Source: Thermoplasmata archaeon (GTDB lineage Archaea > Thermoplasmatota > Thermoplasmata > UBA184). Taken from it: a stretch of DNA of 62,770 nt. Location of the stretch: the NCBI GenBank assembly GCA_021826525.1, contig JAKAZU010000003.1:1-62770 (forward strand). Direction: 5' to 3'. The translations under genes and the position numbers were made by a program. Below are positions 62,105 to 62,770 of this stretch, piece by piece (the stretch's first letter is position 1; each line of letters starts with the position of its first letter). The notes under the pieces were generated by a model. The model saw nothing but the letters and a program-made list of their open reading frames with translations. It was not told the origin of the DNA and made no database searches.

Positions 62105-62616
62105 CCGAGATATTTCTCCGCCGGGAATTCTTGTAACTGGCACTCCTCCTCTGGTAGTTCGCTGCCGCCGAGTCTCGTGAGGTGAGGAGGGCGGGCGGAG
62201 GGACGTACGCCTCGGGGAGACGGCTCATCCGTAGCAGGTCAGCGAGCTCGAAGGAGTCGATCGCATCGGTCTTCTTCTTCGACCCGGCCATCCGACGGGC
62301 CTCGAGGGGATGGGCCATCCGCACGTCGAGGACCAACCCCGGCCCAACCCCCACCCCAACCCCTTGAGGTGCCGGTAGAGCCGCGCTTGGCGATGGTGCT
62401 CGCCTCGAGGGCGAGCACACTCCCCTATGGCAGGGTCCTTGCCCAAGCGGTCAGCGCTCCCAGGTTCGTCGGGAAGCGGGCGGTGGAGAGCTTCTCTCCC
62501 TTTTCGTTCAAGCACAGTGGCGTGACACTCGCGTTATGGGCATCGATGCCTACGTACACCCGATCGCCTCCTCCACGGCGGTGGTCAGGGCGGAGCGTGC
62601 GGGCAGAACCCGACAA
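62105..62616 (-). pseudogene. Decayed IS110-family transposase
   Basis: Pieces of an IS110 transposase in three frames. The N-terminal part VYVGIDAHNASVT, then an in-frame TAG (62425-62427) followed by SVLALEAS in the same frame. A shift leads to LYRHLKGLGWG, and another to VRMAHPLEARRMAGSKKKTDAIDSFELADLLR with LPEAYVPP, fading near RRSASYKN. The catalytic C-terminal half is missing. The second shift lies in a G-rich tract. Inactive remnant, cut off by pth2. Confidence 0.82.
62333..62363 (-). other. G-run tract with quadruplex potential
   Basis: On the minus strand the tract has four or more runs of 3-5 G separated by TT, T or CC (GGGGTTGGGGTGGGGGTTGGG core). It sits at the second frameshift of the IS110 remnant, so slippage here may have caused the shift. 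Confidence 0.5.
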
Positions 62617-62693
62617 ACTCCTCTTCGAGAGCGAACCCCAAGACAGCGGGTCGATGGCGAGCAGGCTAGTGTAGTGTCCTCTAATTGACTATG

Positions 62694-62702
62694 CTTATAT
62701 CC
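62694..62702 (+). promoter_or_regulatory. TATA-like element of the IS630-type gene
   Basis: CTTATATCC, centred about 26 nt before the GTG at 62723, in a local AT-rich patch that marks the likely left end of the element. Confidence 0.45.
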
Positions 62703-62722
62703 GGGCAGACCTATGGCGCTCT

Positions 62723-62770
62723 GTGCGCGTGGCCCCGCCCCTCTCCCTAACCTCGGAGGAACGTCAGCGG
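62723..62770 (+). CDS. Start of an IS630-type transposase (partial)
   Basis: The last 16 codons of the window read VRVAPPLSLTSEERQR from a GTG. This resembles the N-terminus of IS630-family transposases (R-VAPP-x-x-L-(T/S)-x-EER). The gene runs off the window, so whether it is intact cannot be told. A TATA-like element sits upstream. The left inverted repeat was not identified. Confidence 0.55.
   Translation, partial: MRVAPPLSLTSEERQR

Overview
The window is a GC-rich archaeal chromosome segment. The archaeal assignment rests on archaeal or eukaryote-type ribosomal proteins (eS4, eL32, eL19, eS6), the RNase P protein Rnp1, aIF2-gamma, TFB, PCNA, Cbf5, Pth2, AlaX, PurP, phosphopantothenate synthetase and a DUF106 membrane insertase. 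Many genes start 23-30 nt after a TATA-like element, so leaderless transcription looks common. Gene content fits a heterotrophic member of Thermoplasmatota: no L14e or L34e gene in the spc cluster, a very large anchored peptide-binding protein with repeated beta domains, and beta-oxidation plus methylmalonyl-CoA genes. That placement is an inference, not a proof.

Layout. 1-12602 (+) is the distal S10/spc ribosomal cluster running into secY, DUF106, cmk and cbf5, mostly with 4-nt ATGA/GTGA overlaps. 12628-24569 mixes an MMPL/RND exporter, peroxiredoxin, a stand-alone RAM domain, CysRS, thiolase, PCNA, AlaX, an epimerase with a glycosyltransferase, an FKBP and two tiny membrane proteins. 24550-26477 (-) is mcmA2-meaB-methyltransferase. 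After a gene-free stretch come a prepilin-type peptidase and an orphan anchored secreted protein. 29014-33196 (+) holds eS6, aIF2-gamma, a Trm112-like protein, signal peptidase I and PRPP synthetase. 33212-39070 holds an acetyltransferase, a duplicated Cas4/RecB-like nuclease (-), L-aspartate oxidase, an isovaleryl-CoA-type dehydrogenase and phosphopantothenate synthetase.

39036-55613 is almost all on the minus strand: a GAF/fRMsr-like protein, a tRNA-Ser(GGA) interrupted by an apparent 33-nt intron in its T-loop, a zinc-ribbon protein, an ABC-2 exporter pair, PurP, a second RecB-like nuclease, TFB, a TrmB-type regulator, an mcmA1-epimerase-enolase-uS2 operon, PheRS and a GltD-like reductase. 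55740-62078 holds SRP54, the 1228-residue binding protein, a DUF1616-like membrane protein and Pth2. The right edge is insertion-sequence territory: a decayed IS110 transposase and the start of an IS630-type transposase.

How genes work together: SecY, the DUF106 insertase, SRP54 and signal peptidase I make up much of the membrane and secretory route. MCM large subunit, MCM B12 subunit, epimerase and MeaB cover methylmalonyl-CoA to succinyl-CoA, fed in principle by the acyl-CoA dehydrogenase and thiolase. The ribosomal cluster, aIF2-gamma, CysRS, PheRS, AlaX, Pth2 and Cbf5 serve translation. I found no CRISPR array and no compact defence or biosynthetic island. The most unusual items are the T-loop-interrupted tRNA and the tandem-domain nuclease.
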